A stretch of 6,525 nt of DNA from Chthonomonadaceae bacterium (lineage in GTDB: Bacteria > Armatimonadota > Chthonomonadetes > Chthonomonadales > Chthonomonadaceae), in NCBI GenBank assembly GCA_025355115.1, contig JANXLO010000090.1, positions 1-6,525 of the forward strand, in the 5' to 3' direction. Below, piece after piece: positions 5,315-6,525 of this stretch. Within the stretch, counting starts at the first letter, position 1. Each line of letters starts with the position of its first letter. The position numbers and the translations under genes were made by a program. The notes beneath the pieces were generated by a model, which worked only from the letters and a program-made list of their open reading frames with translations, made no database searches and had not been told where the DNA came from.

Positions 5315-6525
5315 TTGAAGACGGGAAATAGTGCAATTCGCTATCTTATGCTCATCGGGGTCGTTGCCCTGCTGTTCGCGCTGTTCAAATCAAACGCGCT
5401 GAACGGCTTCAGTGGCTCCCAGGAGACGTGGACTTATCAGCAGCTTTTGGATCGCATAGACACAGCGCCCGAATCGATGGAGAAGCTGGTCTTTAAGAAG
5501 GATGAGCTGGAGATCCAGCAGAGACCGGGCAAGGAGCCTATTCCCGGTGATCAGAAGATCGCCACAGTCGTTCTGCCGGACGCGCCCGAGTCTCGCAGCA
5601 AACTGTACGAGGCGCTGCATACGCATCACGTCGCGTTTGAGTTCAAGCGGCCTTTCCTGAGCGAGGGCATGCAGACCACTCTCGCGTTTGTCCTCTTGCC
5701 GATCGGTTTCTTTGCGCTGTTCTGGATCTTCTTCCTGCGGCAGGCGCAGTCAGGCGGCAATCAAGCCCTCAATTTCGGTCGCAGCAAAGCCAAACGACTC
5801 ACTGATTCCGTTCCCAAGGTGACGTTCGAGGAGGTGGCTGGCGTCGATGAAGCCAAGCAGGAGCTCCAGGAGATCGTGGAGTTCCTCAAGAACGCCAAAA
5901 AATTTCAGGCGCTCGGCGCGAAAATCCCTAAGGGCGTCCTTCTGCTCGGCCCTCCTGGATGCGGCAAGACGATGCTTGCGCGGGCCGTGGCGGGTGAAGC
6001 CAACGTTCCGTTCTTCCACATCTCCGGATCGGACTTCGTGGAAATGTTCGTAGGGGTCGGAGCCAGCCGTGTTCGTGATCTCTTCGACACCGCCAAGTCC
6101 AACCGGCCGTCACTCATATTCATTGATGAGATAGATGCGGTTGGACGACAGCGCGGCGCCGGACTTGGCGGCGGGCACGACGAGCGCGAACAGACACTCA
6201 ATCAGTTGCTGGTCGAAATGGACGGGTTTGACCCCAACGCGGGCGTCATAATGATCGCCGCGACCAACCGGCCAGATGTCCTCGATCCTGCGCTTCTCCG
6301 TCCCGGTCGCTTCGACCGCCGCGTGGTCGTCGATGCCCCAGATGTGCTGGGCCGCAATGCGATCTTCAAGGTCCACCTGCGCGGCAAGCCTCTCGAGGAC
6401 GATGTGAACGTGGACACGCTGGCGAAGCTCACTCCCGGCTTTACCGGAGCGGACATCATGAATGTCGTTAACGAAGCAGCTATTCTCGCGGCACGGCGCG
6501 ATAAGACCCGCATCGCGATGGCGGA
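5315..6525 (+). CDS. ftsH: ATP-dependent zinc metalloprotease FtsH, N-terminal 403 residues (cut by window edge)
   Basis: FtsH is a membrane-bound hexameric AAA+ protease that extracts and degrades misfolded membrane proteins and selected regulators. From a TTG start the frame stays open to the end of the window. The order is typical: transmembrane helix 1 (about 9-25), an extracytoplasmic domain (about 26-118), transmembrane helix 2 (about 119-141), a linker, then the AAA module. Walker A is GPPGCGKT (212-219), the pore loop is MFVGVGAS (244-251), Walker B is LIFIDEID (267-274), the loop [18 protein letters not shown] (277-294) is near invariant, and the second region of homology ends in RPGRFDR (329-335) with arginine fingers R332 and R335. 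The AAA lid begins at about 340, and the HEXXH zinc site lies beyond the window. The P-loop has Cys where most FtsH proteins have Thr (GPPGTGKT). The gene is easily missed because of its TTG start and missing stop. Confidence 0.97.
   Translation, partial: MKTGNSAIRYLMLIGVVALLFALFKSNALNGFSGSQETWTYQQLLDRIDTAPESMEKLVFKKDELEIQQRPGKEPIPGDQKIATVVLPDAPESRSKLYEALHTHHVAFEFKRPFLSEGMQTTLAFVLLPIGFFALFWIFFLRQAQSGGNQALNFGRSKAKRLTDSVPKVTFEEVAGVDEAKQELQEIVEFLKNAKKFQALGAKIPKGVLLLGPPGCGKTMLARAVAGEANVPFFHISGSDFVEMFVGVGASRVRDLFDTAKSNRPSLIFIDEIDAVGRQRGAGLGGGHDEREQTLNQLLVEMDGFDPNAGVIMIAATNRPDVLDPALLRPGRFDRRVVVDAPDVLGRNAIFKVHLRGKPLEDDVNVDTLAKLTPGFTGADIMNVVNEAAILAARRDKTRIAMA

Noticed and set aside
5260..5331. 23-codon open frame (ATG at 5260) overlapping the ftsH start.
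   Set aside because: Its ATG lies upstream of the predicted transcription start (about 5264) and it has no ribosome binding site.

Overview
This is an ordinary-looking bacterial chromosome segment of moderately high G+C. It holds five protein genes: two cut by the window edges and three complete. From left to right they are the C-terminal end of a TPR-repeat protein (+), a membrane-anchored MutS-like ATPase (-), a 12-helix transporter resembling the folate/biopterin transporter (BT1) family (+), tilS (tRNA-Ile lysidine synthetase, +) and the first two thirds of ftsH (membrane AAA+ protease, +). No rRNA, tRNA, CRISPR array, insertion sequence or phage gene is visible. Adjacent tilS and ftsH is an arrangement shared by many bacterial phyla. 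The MutS-like type with transmembrane segments is one I associate mainly with Acidobacteriota and similar environmental lineages. I would guess Acidobacteriota or Armatimonadota, but this is weak inference and not read from a marker gene.

The TPR gene and the mutS-like gene are tail to tail across 67 bases that contain a small perfect hairpin. The mutS-like gene and the transporter gene are head to head. Their 224-base intergenic region holds two overlapping, mirror-image promoters within 34 bases, followed on the transporter side by an untranslated leader of about 158 nt. That leader contains a perfect 9-bp long-range stem and a second hairpin just before the ribosome binding site. tilS follows the transporter after 76 bases with its own TATAAT box, only six bases from the likely ATG, which suggests a leaderless mRNA. 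ftsH has another TATAAT (extended -10) that physically contains the tilS stop codon. It then has a short structured leader, a very strong Shine-Dalgarno sequence and a TTG start.

Functionally, tilS and ftsH are housekeeping genes (decoding of AUA codons; membrane-protein quality control). The transporter probably moves a pterin or folate-like solute, and the MutS-like protein has an unknown membrane-associated role. I see no evidence of a large undescribed multi-gene system. The most novel signals are regulatory: the mirrored divergent promoter, the structured leader of the BT1-like gene, and the repeated use of consensus TATAAT boxes set very tightly against gene boundaries.
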